Positions 1-7,854 of a stretch of 64,000 nucleotides of DNA are shown piece after piece; the first letter of the stretch is position 1; every line of letters begins with the position of its first letter. The notes beneath the pieces are model-generated. The model saw nothing but the letters and a program-made list of their open reading frames with translations. It was not told the origin of the DNA and ran no database searches. Source of the stretch: an uncultured Rubrobacteraceae bacterium (GTDB taxonomy: Bacteria; Actinomycetota; Rubrobacteria; Rubrobacterales; Rubrobacteraceae); NCBI GenBank assembly GCA_902806065.1, contig CADCVE010000037.1:45216-109215 (forward strand), in the 5' to 3' direction. A program made the translations under genes and the position numbers.

Positions 1-340
1 TGTCAGCGAGGAAGGCGGCGGCGTGGAACTTGACGTGGGCGTTGCACGACACGCATGGGTTCGGCGTCGTACCGGCCGCGTAAGACCCAACAAAGTCACG
101 CATGACGCGCTTGTCGAAGAGATCCTTGAGGTTCAGCGTAAAGTGCGGCAGGCCCATCCTGTGCGCCGTGTCCCGGGCAAATAGCACGGTATCCGGCGAG
201 CAGCACGAGCGGCTCCCCCGCTCACCATCATGCAGCCGGAAGGTAACACATACGGTCTCGTAGCCGGCCTCTTTCAACAACAGGGCAGTAACGGCCGAAT
301 CAACCCCACCGCTTGTTGCTACCACGACGCTCTTACCCAT
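1..340 (-). CDS. mnmA: tRNA-specific 2-thiouridylase MnmA (partial, N-terminal 113 codons)
   Basis: MnmA adenylates U34 of Lys/Glu/Gln tRNAs and inserts sulfur to give 2-thiouridine. The visible N-terminus carries the PP-loop ATP pyrophosphatase motif SGGVDS at residues 10-15. Near residue 100 is NPCVSCN, whose SCN cysteine aligns with the first catalytic Cys of the family. The gene runs off the left edge of the window. It begins with ATG at 338-340 and overlaps the end of the upstream IscU-like gene by 8 bases. Together with the cysteine desulfurase further upstream this forms a translationally coupled sulfur-transfer operon, which suggests that the desulfurase feeds MnmA directly. Confidence 0.93.
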   Translation of the reverse strand, partial: MGKSVVVATSGGVDSAVTALLLKEAGYETVCVTFRLHDGERGSRSCCSPDTVLFARDTAHRMGLPHFTLNLKDLFDKRVMRDFVGSYAAGTTPNPCVSCNAHVKFHAAAFLAD

Positions 341-761
341 CGTTATCGGCTCCCCGCGCGTAATCATCTACGAGCATCGTCCCCGCTTTCTTGTTCCAGT
401 GGTCTTCGAAGGCCTTATGCAAGGCGTCGAGGACGAGCGTAAGCGCGTGCTCCTTGCCCTCCGGGAGTGGCCCGCCCAGGGCATCTACAAGGTCATCGCG
501 CGAGACTCGCGCCGCCTCCAGCAAGTGTCTGTCACGCGCCAACTCCGAGAGCGCAGACCCCGCGGCGATACACGCCACGCAGCCGTATACCTTGTACCGG
601 ACCTCCAAGAGGCGATTCTCTTCTATTGCCACCGCGAAGCGCGCAACATCGCCACACGCATTATCCCCGGACTCCCCAAGGCCGCTCGGCGCCTCCAACT
701 CCCCGACGTTGCGGGGCCGGACGAGGTGCTCTATTACCTGTGGGTTGTAGCGCTCAGCCAT
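333..761 (-). CDS. IscU/NifU-like scaffold protein with non-canonical cysteines
   Basis: This 142-residue protein matches the IscU/NifU N-terminal fold: YNPQVIEHLVRPRNVG at the start, NACGD with C36, and YGCVACIAAGSAL with C61. Canonical IscU has a third cluster-binding Cys in a KxHCS-type motif. Here the corresponding segment reads KEHALT, with Ala at position 106. An extra Cys (C64) lies three residues after C61. It could assemble Fe-S clusters with a rearranged ligand set, or it could act as a sulfur carrier between the desulfurase and MnmA. The start ATG overlaps the desulfurase stop by one base (TGATG), so the two are coupled. The fold assignment is firm and the exact function is inferred. 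Confidence 0.88.
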   Translation of the reverse strand: MAERYNPQVIEHLVRPRNVGELEAPSGLGESGDNACGDVARFAVAIEENRLLEVRYKVYGCVACIAAGSALSELARDRHLLEAARVSRDDLVDALGGPLPEGKEHALTLVLDALHKAFEDHWNKKAGTMLVDDYARGADNDG

Positions 762-1939
762 CAGCTTTCAGCCAGTGTAAAGGTCGAGACTTCGCGCAGT
801 TGCGTGACGGCGGTGGTAAAGGCATGCAGGAATCCTTCCACCTCTTCTTCCGAAGTATCCTTGCCGACACTTATTCTGACGGCGGAGAAAGCTTCATTCT
901 CGGTTCGTCCCATCGCGAGGAGAACCGGGGAGGCCTTGTGGCCAATGGTGCTGGACGCGCAAGCCGAGCCGCTACCGACGGCGTATCCCAGAGCGTCCAG
1001 ATACAGGACGAGGCTTTCGGCCTCGATACCCTCGACGCTCAGATGCACGTTGTTGGAGAGCCGCTCTTGGGGGTGGCCGTTGAGACGTACTCCTGGGAGG
1101 CTCGTGGCGCCGGAGATCACAGCGTCCCGCAATGCCTCTTCGTGTCGCCTCCGCTCCTCCAGGTCATCGTGAGCAAGGCGGACAGCAGCCCCGAAGCCAG
1201 CGATCCCGGCGACGTTCTCGGTGCCGCTCCTTAGTCCCTTCTCCTGACCACCACCGACGATAACCGGCTCAAGCTCGGCGCCCTCCCGCACGTACAGGGC
1301 GCCAACGCCCTGCGGACCGTAGAGCTTGTGAGCCGAGAGGGCAAGCGTCGAGACCGGTACGCGCGAGACGTCGATGGGGAGACGCCCGGCAGCCTGCACC
1401 GCGTCGACGTGAAACGGTATCCCCGCCTCGTGGCACAAACCGGCAAGCTCCTCGACCGGCTGCACGACACCTACCTCGTTGTTTGCCCACATTACCGCCG
1501 CCACAGCCGTGTCCGGACGCAGGGCCTCCGCGAACCCGGATAGATCAATAATTCCATCCGAGCCTACGCCGACCCTCGTCACCTCGTAGCCCGTCGCTTC
1601 CAGGTGTTCGGCTGCCTTCGTCACAGCGGGGTGCTCGACCGCGGAGATCACGACGTGCCTCTTACCGGGCTGCGCGGCGGCTAGACCCATGACCGCGAGG
1701 TTGTCCGCCTCCGTGCCGCTCGCCGTGAACAGCACCTCCCCCGGCTCGGCATTCACCAGACGCGCCACCGCAGCGCGAGCCTCTTCAACGGTCTCGCGTG
1801 CGGCGGCTCCGGGCGCGTGCAGAGAAGAAGGGTTGCCCCGGAGAGTCGCGCCACTCAAGTGTAAGAGCATGGCTTCGAGGACCCTATCGTCCAGCGGAGT
1901 GGTGGCTGCGTGGTCCAGATAAACAATATCGTTCGGCAT
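761..1939 (-). CDS. Cysteine desulfurase (NifS/IscS family)
   Basis: This PLP enzyme removes sulfur from L-cysteine as a persulfide for tRNA thiolation and Fe-S assembly. At 392 residues it has normal family length. The N-terminus YLDHAATTP is typical. The PLP-binding lysine is K205 in SAHKLYGPQG, and the sulfur-carrying cysteine is C327 in GSGSACASS, a short-loop arrangement closer to NifS-type (group I) enzymes. It heads the operon desulfurase - IscU-like - mnmA with 1- and 8-base overlaps. Nothing is missing. NifS, IscS and YrvO subfamilies cannot be told apart by eye, so no symbol is given. Confidence 0.95.
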   Translation of the reverse strand: MPNDIVYLDHAATTPLDDRVLEAMLLHLSGATLRGNPSSLHAPGAAARETVEEARAAVARLVNAEPGEVLFTASGTEADNLAVMGLAAAQPGKRHVVISAVEHPAVTKAAEHLEATGYEVTRVGVGSDGIIDLSGFAEALRPDTAVAAVMWANNEVGVVQPVEELAGLCHEAGIPFHVDAVQAAGRLPIDVSRVPVSTLALSAHKLYGPQGVGALYVREGAELEPVIVGGGQEKGLRSGTENVAGIAGFGAAVRLAHDDLEERRRHEEALRDAVISGATSLPGVRLNGHPQERLSNNVHLSVEGIEAESLVLYLDALGYAVGSGSACASSTIGHKASPVLLAMGRTENEAFSAVRISVGKDTSEEEVEGFLHAFTTAVTQLREVSTFTLAES

Positions 1940-1996
1940 CGTGAGTCTAGTTTAACGTACGAAGAAGCGTTCGCTAAGGCGTTTGCGGGCGCGTTT

Positions 1997-3055
1997 CTAG
2001 ATCGAGATGGTGTCGACGACGGCGCCGCCGTTGTCGAGAAGGGCGACCTGGTCCCCGGCTCCGACCGCGAGCGCTTCGCCGCCGGAGAAGGTACCGAGGG
2101 CCTCTCTCCCGTCGGCGTCCGTGACCCCGGGCTCGCGACCGATAGAGGCCGTCTCGCCGGGGGCGACCCTCACCTGCTCGGCTATCCGAAGGACGGAGCC
2201 AGAGCTGTCTATGTCGCCGGTATCCGGGTCCTGCGGTTGGAGAGAGAAGCCCGAAAGATCCGCCTCCTCGTCGCCCTGATTGGTTACCGTGACGTACTCT
2301 ATGCCGCCCCCGCTCTCGGTAAGCTCTACCCGGTCGAGGACGACGTCTATGTCGCTGGAGTTTCCCCCTCCGACGTCAAAGCGCGTCAGGTCAAAGAGCG
2401 CCTGTTCCAGCACGCCCCGGTCCACGTACCCCTGGAACAGATTCTTGATGACATACCCCTCGGCCTGCGGCGCGAGCATTGCGACGAACGGCGTGTAACC
2501 GACCTCGAGTTGGGCGGCGAGGGTACCGTACTCACCCCTCGCCAGGTCCTCGCTCGCCTCGGCCTCACCGGGCCGGCCGATATCGTAGGAAAAGAACTCG
2601 ATCTGGGGATAGTCCGCTCGCAAGTCGCTCAGAGCCTGACCTACCTCTTCATCCGGTCCGATGCCCTGAGGGTACTCGATCCCGCGAGTAGAGTCCGGAG
2701 CCTCCTTCGAGAACTGCACCACAATAAGAGCCCTGCGCTGGTAGGCTGCCCTGAAGTCCGGCGGTACCGTCAACCGCTGATTGAGCTCGAACGGGGTATC
2801 TTCGAGGGTCTCAGCGTTGGTCTTCGACTCGACGGTCGCGCCACCAGGCGCATTCCCAGGAGGAGCAGCTTTCGGGTCGGCCGCTTTGTCCGGAGGCGGA
2901 GGCTCGGCTTTCTTGGCCTCTTCCCCACCACCGCCACAGCCCGCCACGAGAAGGATAACCGCCAGCGTCAGGACCGCCAGGATCGATGCGGACCTCCGAA
3001 CCAGTCCCCCGAAACCGCTTCCTTCGATGGTACTCTCCCTGTCCTCGACGCCCAC
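1997..3055 (-). CDS. Lipoprotein with thioredoxin-like and lamin-tail-type domains
   Basis: The N-terminal membrane segment ends in a lipobox, LLVAGC with C40, followed by a Gly/Glu/Lys/Pro-rich linker to about residue 85. Residues about 95-220 look like a thioredoxin fold without a CxxC motif (RRALIVVQFSKEAPDSTRG, then VGYTPFVAMLAP, the cis-Pro loop region). The C-terminal 120 residues (VDVVLDRVELTES..YVTVTNQGDEEADLSGFSL) resemble a lamin-tail domain, an immunoglobulin-like surface module. The lack of a redox pair argues against disulfide chemistry and for binding. It is divergent from aspS and lies 57 bases upstream of the desulfurase operon on the same strand. Function is unknown. Confidence 0.75.
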   Translation of the reverse strand: MGVEDRESTIEGSGFGGLVRRSASILAVLTLAVILLVAGCGGGGEEAKKAEPPPPDKAADPKAAPPGNAPGGATVESKTNAETLEDTPFELNQRLTVPPDFRAAYQRRALIVVQFSKEAPDSTRGIEYPQGIGPDEEVGQALSDLRADYPQIEFFSYDIGRPGEAEASEDLARGEYGTLAAQLEVGYTPFVAMLAPQAEGYVIKNLFQGYVDRGVLEQALFDLTRFDVGGGNSSDIDVVLDRVELTESGGGIEYVTVTNQGDEEADLSGFSLQPQDPDTGDIDSSGSVLRIAEQVRVAPGETASIGREPGVTDADGREALGTFSGGEALAVGAGDQVALLDNGGAVVDTISI

Positions 3056-3350
3056 CGGCGGGCCTTCGGCTGATGCATTCTGGACACGCCCTACGCCTGA
3101 GACACGGCCCCATGCAACTTATCACAGCGATAAAAAGGGCGCAATCAGCCGCTCGACCCCTCGCGCGCCTCCCCGTGAGGGGCACGTCCACTGCCCGCAA
3201 CGAAAAACCAGGCTCTCCTCACGCTCCATCCTCCTCGAAGGGTGGTACGAAGATGAATGCCGGTCGGCGTGATGCGTGGCTTCCTTCGCGGGTCTAACTT
3301 ATACTTGCCAGGCAATCAGGACTTTGGATCAGAGTGGCGGAGGGAGAACC
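3056..3350. other. Divergent intergenic region between the lipoprotein gene and aspS
   Basis: These 295 bases hold the promoters of two divergent genes, but no convincing -35/-10 pair stands out. The plus-strand stretch 3239-3248 reads AGGGTGGTAC, like the beginning of a T-box consensus, but the following bases do not continue the match. A CGAAGG/CCTTCG pair flanks this stretch. No tRNA or small ORF with a good start was seen. Confidence 0.4.
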
Positions 3351-5183
3351 TTGCACCGGAGAGATGCCGGAGAGAACCCGTACAGGACGCATACGGCGGG
3401 CGAGCTGAGCGCTAAGGACGTTGGCGAGCGCGTGAGGCTGGCTGGATGGGTGAACCGGCGCCGGGACCACGGGGGACTCGTCTTTATAGACTTGAGGGAC
3501 CGCTGGGGCGTAACGCAAGTCACCTTCCACCCGGAGTCGGCCGCTGTCTTCACGCAGGCTGAAGAGTTGCGGCCGGAGTGGAGCATCACAGTCGAGGGTG
3601 AGGTCGTCAAGAGGCCGGAAGGAAACGAGAACCCGGAGCTCCCGACCGGGGGGATAGAGATCGCGGCGTCGTCGATGCGTGTATTGAATATCAGCGAGAC
3701 GCCGCCGTTCGAGATCGACCGGGAGAACCCGGTGGATGAGCTTCTGCGGCTGAAGTACCGTTATCTCGACCTCCGGCGCCGGCGGATGCAGGAGAACGTC
3801 GCGTTCAGACATCGCATCGTCAAGCACATGCGCGACTACCTGACGGAGCGGGACTTCCTGGAGATAGAGACGCCGCTCCTGACGGCCTCGTCCCCCGAGG
3901 GGGCACGGGACTATCTGGTACCGTCGCGGTTGTATCCGGGGCAGTTCTATGCTCTACCCCAATCGCCGCAGCAGTTCAAGCAGCTCCTGATGGTCGCCGG
4001 CTTTGAGCGATATTTCCAGATCGCACGGGCACTGCGCGACGAAGACCAGCGCGGCGACCGGCAGCCCGAGCACACCCAGCTCGACCTGGAGATGAGCTAT
4101 ACGACACAGGACGAAATCCTGGACCTCGTCGAAGGTCTGTTTATCGAGATCGTTGAAGGCTACACCGCGAAGAAGCTATTCCAGAAGCCCTTCCCACGTT
4201 TGAGTTACCAGGAGGCGATGGACAGGTTCGGGACGGACAAGCCGGATCTCCGCTTCGGGCTGGAGATTCAGGACGTCTCGGAGATCGCCTCGAAGAGTGA
4301 GTTCAAGGTCTTCCGGGGCGCGGTGGAGTCCGGAGGTTCCGTACGCGGTATCGCCATCGGATCGCTGAAAGACCTTTCGAGAAGAGAGATCGACGAACTA
4401 ACGGGCGTGGCGGCGACCGGCGGGGCGCGGGGACTGGCGTATCTCAAGGTCACAGGCGAAGGTCTGACAGGTCCGATCGCCAAGTTCTTCTCAGAAGAGG
4501 AGGGAGAGGCTTTAAAGGGCGCGTTGGGAGCCAGAGAGAGCGACTATATGTTCTTTGTCGCGGACAAAAACGCGGTTGTCTTCGAGAGTTTGAACCGGCT
4601 CAGGCTGCACATGAGAGACCGGCTCGGGCTCGCGGATACGAACACACTCGCCATGTGTTGGATTACGGACTTTCCGCTGTTCGAGTGGAACGAGGATGAG
4701 GGGCGCGTGGAGCCGATGCACCACATGTTTACGATGCCGCGCGAGGAGGACCTTTCGCTGCTGGATACGGAGCCTTTGAAGGTTTTGGGACAGCTCTACG
4801 ACCTCGTGGCCAACGGCACGGAGCTCGCGTCGGGGAGCATCCGGATACACGACCCGGAGTTGCAGCAGAAGGTCTTCTCGACCGTGAACATCCCGCCGGA
4901 GGAGGCGGAGAAGCGTTTCGGGGCGATGTTGGAGGCGTTCCGCTACGGGGCGCCGCCGCACGGAGGAATCGCGCCGGGGGTGGACCGCCTGATCATGGTC
5001 CTCCGGGACGAGCCGAACATTCGAGAGGTAATGGCTTTCCCCAAAACCCAGGGAGCCCGCGACGAGATGATGGACGCCCCTAGCCCCGTCACCCCGGAGC
5101 AACTGGGGGAGCTACACATAACGATAAAAGGTCCGACCCGAAAGAGCGGCGAGCAACCTCCAAGAGAACAACCCACCGTATAA
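3351..5183 (+). CDS. aspS: Aspartyl-tRNA synthetase
   Basis: Class II synthetase charging tRNA-Asp, 610 residues from the chosen start. The N-terminal OB-fold anticodon domain starts at YRTHTAGELS..VRLAGWVNRRRDHGG. The catalytic core shows motif 2, RDEDQRGDRQPEHTQLD, and motif 3, GIAPGVDRLIMVL. A bacterial GAD insertion lies between them. I chose TTG at 3351 because GGAGGG at 3339-3344 lies six bases upstream; an in-frame ATG at 3276 would add 25 residues unlike any AspRS and has no ribosome site. The C-terminal signature reads FPKTQGARDEMMDAPSPV. Whether it also charges tRNA-Asn (non-discriminating type) cannot be decided here. Confidence 0.96.
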   Translation: MHRRDAGENPYRTHTAGELSAKDVGERVRLAGWVNRRRDHGGLVFIDLRDRWGVTQVTFHPESAAVFTQAEELRPEWSITVEGEVVKRPEGNENPELPTGGIEIAASSMRVLNISETPPFEIDRENPVDELLRLKYRYLDLRRRRMQENVAFRHRIVKHMRDYLTERDFLEIETPLLTASSPEGARDYLVPSRLYPGQFYALPQSPQQFKQLLMVAGFERYFQIARALRDEDQRGDRQPEHTQLDLEMSYTTQDEILDLVEGLFIEIVEGYTAKKLFQKPFPRLSYQEAMDRFGTDKPDLRFGLEIQDVSEIASKSEFKVFRGAVESGGSVRGIAIGSLKDLSRREIDELTGVAATGGARGLAYLKVTGEGLTGPIAKFFSEEEGEALKGALGARESDYMFFVADKNAVVFESLNRLRLHMRDRLGLADTNTLAMCWITDFPLFEWNEDEGRVEPMHHMFTMPREEDLSLLDTEPLKVLGQLYDLVANGTELASGSIRIHDPELQQKVFSTVNIPPEEAEKRFGAMLEAFRYGAPPHGGIAPGVDRLIMVLRDEPNIREVMAFPKTQGARDEMMDAPSPVTPEQLGELHITIKGPTRKSGEQPPREQPTV

Positions 5184-5436
5184 ATTCAGCGCCGTAACCC
5201 GAGGACTTCGCGCTAGCCCGGACCTCCGAGTGAAGACGAGTACACCTTGGCAAAACTGGCCTGTGTTAACATTCGGACGTTTTTGAAGGACGTACTCCTT
5301 TGATAAGACATTTGCGGAGCTCTTATGGCAGCAACGAAACATATGAACGTGAGACCGCCACAACCGTAAGGAGAGTAAGGTAGAGACACGGTTAGGGCCT
5401 GAAGAAGCGGTTATCGGGTACGGTCGCGAGAGGCGA

Positions 5437-6102
5437 ATGGTCACGCGCCCGGCGGTCTTTGATGCCTCCCCACGTCAACCCTGGGCCGCGCTGACCTTCG
5501 ACGACGGCCCAGATCCGCTGTGGACGCCTCGCATCCTCGAAGCTCTGGACCATGCCGGTGCCCGCGCGACTTTTTTCGTCATCGCCCCACTCGCCGTCGA
5601 GTACCGTGACATCGTAGTCGCCGCGCGCGAGGCGGGCCACGGGATCGAGCTCCATTGCACCGCTCACGTACGCCATACGCGTTGCTCCCGCCGCGAGGTA
5701 GAGACCGACACGCGCGAGGGCCTCGAGATGCTGCGAAGCATAGGCATAGAGCCCCGGCTGTGGCGGCCACCTTGGGGAGTTCTCGCGCCCTGGACGGAGG
5801 AGATCGCTAGAGACTTCGGCCTCCGGCTCGCCCCCTGGAGCGCCGACACGCACGACTGGCGGGGCGACCCCGCCTCCGAGATGCTGAACGGTATAGAACC
5901 GCTTCTCGGCCCCGGCTCGATAGTGCTCATGCACGACGGGCTGGGACCAGGTTCCCTGAGGAGAGGCTGCCAGGAGACCGTCGCCCTCGTGCAACCTCTC
6001 GTCGCCCTCCTGCGCTCGATGGGCTGCGAACCTGCGGCCATGTTCCGAAACGAGCGCGCGCAATGGTTACCGGCGGCCGGGATCCGGAAGGCCAAAGCGT
6101 GA
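5437..6102 (+). CDS. NodB-type polysaccharide deacetylase
   Basis: Carbohydrate esterase family 4 enzyme, 221 residues, which removes N- or O-acetyl groups from sugars. Visible motifs are TFDDGPD (catalytic base and metal Asp), the HxxxH-type metal motif near HCTAHVRHT, RPPWG, and the closing VLMHDGL. There is no signal peptide, so it should act in the cytoplasm, as NodB does on Nod-factor precursors. It opens an operon whose next four genes are joined by short overlaps or a 7-base gap, with an acyl-CoA dehydrogenase homologue, a NodS-like methyltransferase and a glycosyltransferase. An N-acetylated sugar intermediate is therefore a reasonable guess for the substrate. Confidence 0.88.
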   Translation: MVTRPAVFDASPRQPWAALTFDDGPDPLWTPRILEALDHAGARATFFVIAPLAVEYRDIVVAAREAGHGIELHCTAHVRHTRCSRREVETDTREGLEMLRSIGIEPRLWRPPWGVLAPWTEEIARDFGLRLAPWSADTHDWRGDPASEMLNGIEPLLGPGSIVLMHDGLGPGSLRRGCQETVALVQPLVALLRSMGCEPAAMFRNERAQWLPAAGIRKAKA

Positions 6103-7265
6103 GGATGGCGCGGGAAGAGACACGGGCCGCGAACGGGAAGCCGGTGCAGCAGGCGGGACGCATCCTGCCCGGCTCCGCCGCCTTCGATGCAGTGCTCGCG
6201 CAGATCTCCGAAGGCGCGGCCAGCCGCGACAACGAACCGGCCTTCCCACACCGTCCGTTCCGGGTACTCGCGGAGGCAGGCCTCCTCGCCCTGCCCGTAC
6301 CCGACCTCATGGAGGCGGGTGGACGGCGGGCCTCTTTCGGGGAGGAGTGGCGGGTCTTGAGGGCCGTCGCCGGTGCCGACGGGTCAGTCGGCAGGATCTT
6401 CGATGGCCACCTGAACGGCGTCGAGCGCGTGGCCGTCCTCGCACCCGAACCTCTGCGTACCAGGGAGCTAGAGGCAGTCGCCGCCGGAGATCTATTATTA
6501 GGGGTCTGGGGGGCCGACCCTATCCCCGGCGAAGGCACGCCTGCCCGTCTCGTAGAAACCCGCAACGGCTTGGTCCTCGAAGGCGTAAAGACGTTCTGCT
6601 CGGGCTCGACCGGCCTCCACCGGGCGCTCGTTGCCGTTCGCGGGACCGACGGCGCGCCCGGACCGCCACATCTGGCGTATGCGGATCTGTCAGAGGGGGT
6701 CGAAGTAGACCGAGCGTGGTTCCAGGGGGCGGGGATGAGGTCTTCGGAGAGCCACCGGGTCGTCTTCGAGGGTGCGCCGGTACTCGCGGTGTTGGGAGAA
6801 CCGGGAGAGCTAATTCGGGAGCCGTACTTCTCGCGGGACGCGATCCGCACTGCCGCTTCTTGGGCGGGGATCTCGGACCTCGCTGCAGACGCCGCGCTGG
6901 ATACTCTAGCTGCCAAGTCTAACAGTAGCGAGCCGGACGACATCGTCTCCGTAGCCGCCGGCAGGATACTCACCGCGCGAGGAACCATCGACCGCTGGTT
7001 GGATCATGCTTCGCGCGAGGCCGAAGCCAATCCGGAGAACTCGCTCGCGGACTTCGCCGTGCAGTTACGCGTAGCGGTCGCCGGGGCCTGCCGGGAGATA
7101 CTGGACGAAGCGTCGCGCGCGTGCGGCTCGCACCCCTTCGCGGTCGCCGGCCCGCTTGACCGCGCCCGCCGCGACCTTCAGCTCTTTCTCCTCCAACACC
7201 GCCTCGAACCCGCACTGGCCCGCGCGGGACGCCGGACTATAATTGAGCGCGATCTAGGCACGTGA
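6099..7265 (+). CDS. Acyl-CoA dehydrogenase family protein
   Basis: About 388 residues with the flavin acyl-CoA dehydrogenase layout: helical N-terminus (FRVLAEAGLLALPVP), mid beta-domain (VETRNGLVLEGVKTFCSGSTGLHRALVAV) and C-terminal helices (RILTARGTIDRWLDHASREAEA). The sequence is divergent and the usual catalytic Glu is not obvious, so it may oxidise an unusual acyl or amine substrate. I take GTG at 6099 as the start because it overlaps the deacetylase stop (GTGA) and GGAAG at 6086-6090 precedes it; ATG at 6105 is the alternative. Its place in a sugar-modification operon suggests it acts on an acyl chain of a glycoconjugate. Confidence 0.85.
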   Translation: MRMAREETRAANGKPVQQAGRILPGSAAFDAVLAQISEGAASRDNEPAFPHRPFRVLAEAGLLALPVPDLMEAGGRRASFGEEWRVLRAVAGADGSVGRIFDGHLNGVERVAVLAPEPLRTRELEAVAAGDLLLGVWGADPIPGEGTPARLVETRNGLVLEGVKTFCSGSTGLHRALVAVRGTDGAPGPPHLAYADLSEGVEVDRAWFQGAGMRSSESHRVVFEGAPVLAVLGEPGELIREPYFSRDAIRTAASWAGISDLAADAALDTLAAKSNSSEPDDIVSVAAGRILTARGTIDRWLDHASREAEANPENSLADFAVQLRVAVAGACREILDEASRACGSHPFAVAGPLDRARRDLQLFLLQHRLEPALARAGRRTIIERDLGT

Positions 7266-7272
7266 GATTCTC

Positions 7273-7854
7273 GTGAGAGAGCGCCTAGACCGCGAATACT
7301 TCGAGAGCTTATACGAGCGGTCGCGCGACCCCTGGGACTTTGAGACCTCAGGGTACGAGCGCGAGAAATACACGCGCACCCTGGGCGTCCTCGCGCAACA
7401 CCAGCGGAGCTACGGCAGGGCGCTGGAGGTGGGTTGCTCCATCGGTGTCTTCACGGCGATGCTCGCGCCTCTGTGCGAAGAAGTTTTGGCCGTGGACGTT
7501 TCGGAGAGGGCTCTCGCCGTGGCCCGTGCGAGGCTAAAAGACTCCCCGCACGTCCGGCTTGAGCCGCGCAGACTACCAGAGGAGATGCCCGGGGGACCGT
7601 TCGACCTCATCGTCGCCTCAGAGGTCCTATACTACTGGCCCCGAGACTTGATGCTCGCGGCGTTGAGGCGCTTCGAGGAGGCTCTGGCGCCCGGCGGCGT
7701 GCTCCTCGCGATTCACTGGCGCGGGGAGACGAAAACCTATCCGCTCCAGGGAGACGAGGTGCACGAGCTGCTTTCAGAGAACACGCGGCTTACGAATACC
7801 GCCAGGATCGTGGAACCAGAGTACCGCCTCGACCTCTTCGAGGCTGCATTATGA
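7273..7854 (+). CDS. NodS-like SAM-dependent methyltransferase
   Basis: This 193-residue class I methyltransferase starts YFESLYERSRDPWDFETSGYEREKY, the hallmark N-terminus of the NodS family, which N-methylates the deacetylated amino sugar of Nod factors. The SAM site is visible as ALEVGCSIGVFT, then the acidic VLAVDVSERAL, then FDLIVASEVLYYW. The start is GTG seven bases after the acyl-CoA dehydrogenase stop, and the end overlaps the next start (ATGA). Pairing with a NodB-type deacetylase suggests successive deacetylation and N-methylation of one sugar. That order is inferred from rhizobial NodB/NodS and is not shown by the sequence. Confidence 0.88.
   Translation: MRERLDREYFESLYERSRDPWDFETSGYEREKYTRTLGVLAQHQRSYGRALEVGCSIGVFTAMLAPLCEEVLAVDVSERALAVARARLKDSPHVRLEPRRLPEEMPGGPFDLIVASEVLYYWPRDLMLAALRRFEEALAPGGVLLAIHWRGETKTYPLQGDEVHELLSENTRLTNTARIVEPEYRLDLFEAAL

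Noticed and set aside
399..1234. Long plus-strand frames opposite the iscU-like and desulfurase genes
   Set aside because: Antisense shadows; the minus-strand proteins have full catalytic motifs.
3276..3350. Longer AspRS start at ATG 3276
   Set aside because: The extra 25 residues are unlike AspRS and lack a ribosome site, while TTG 3351 has GGAGGG six bases upstream.
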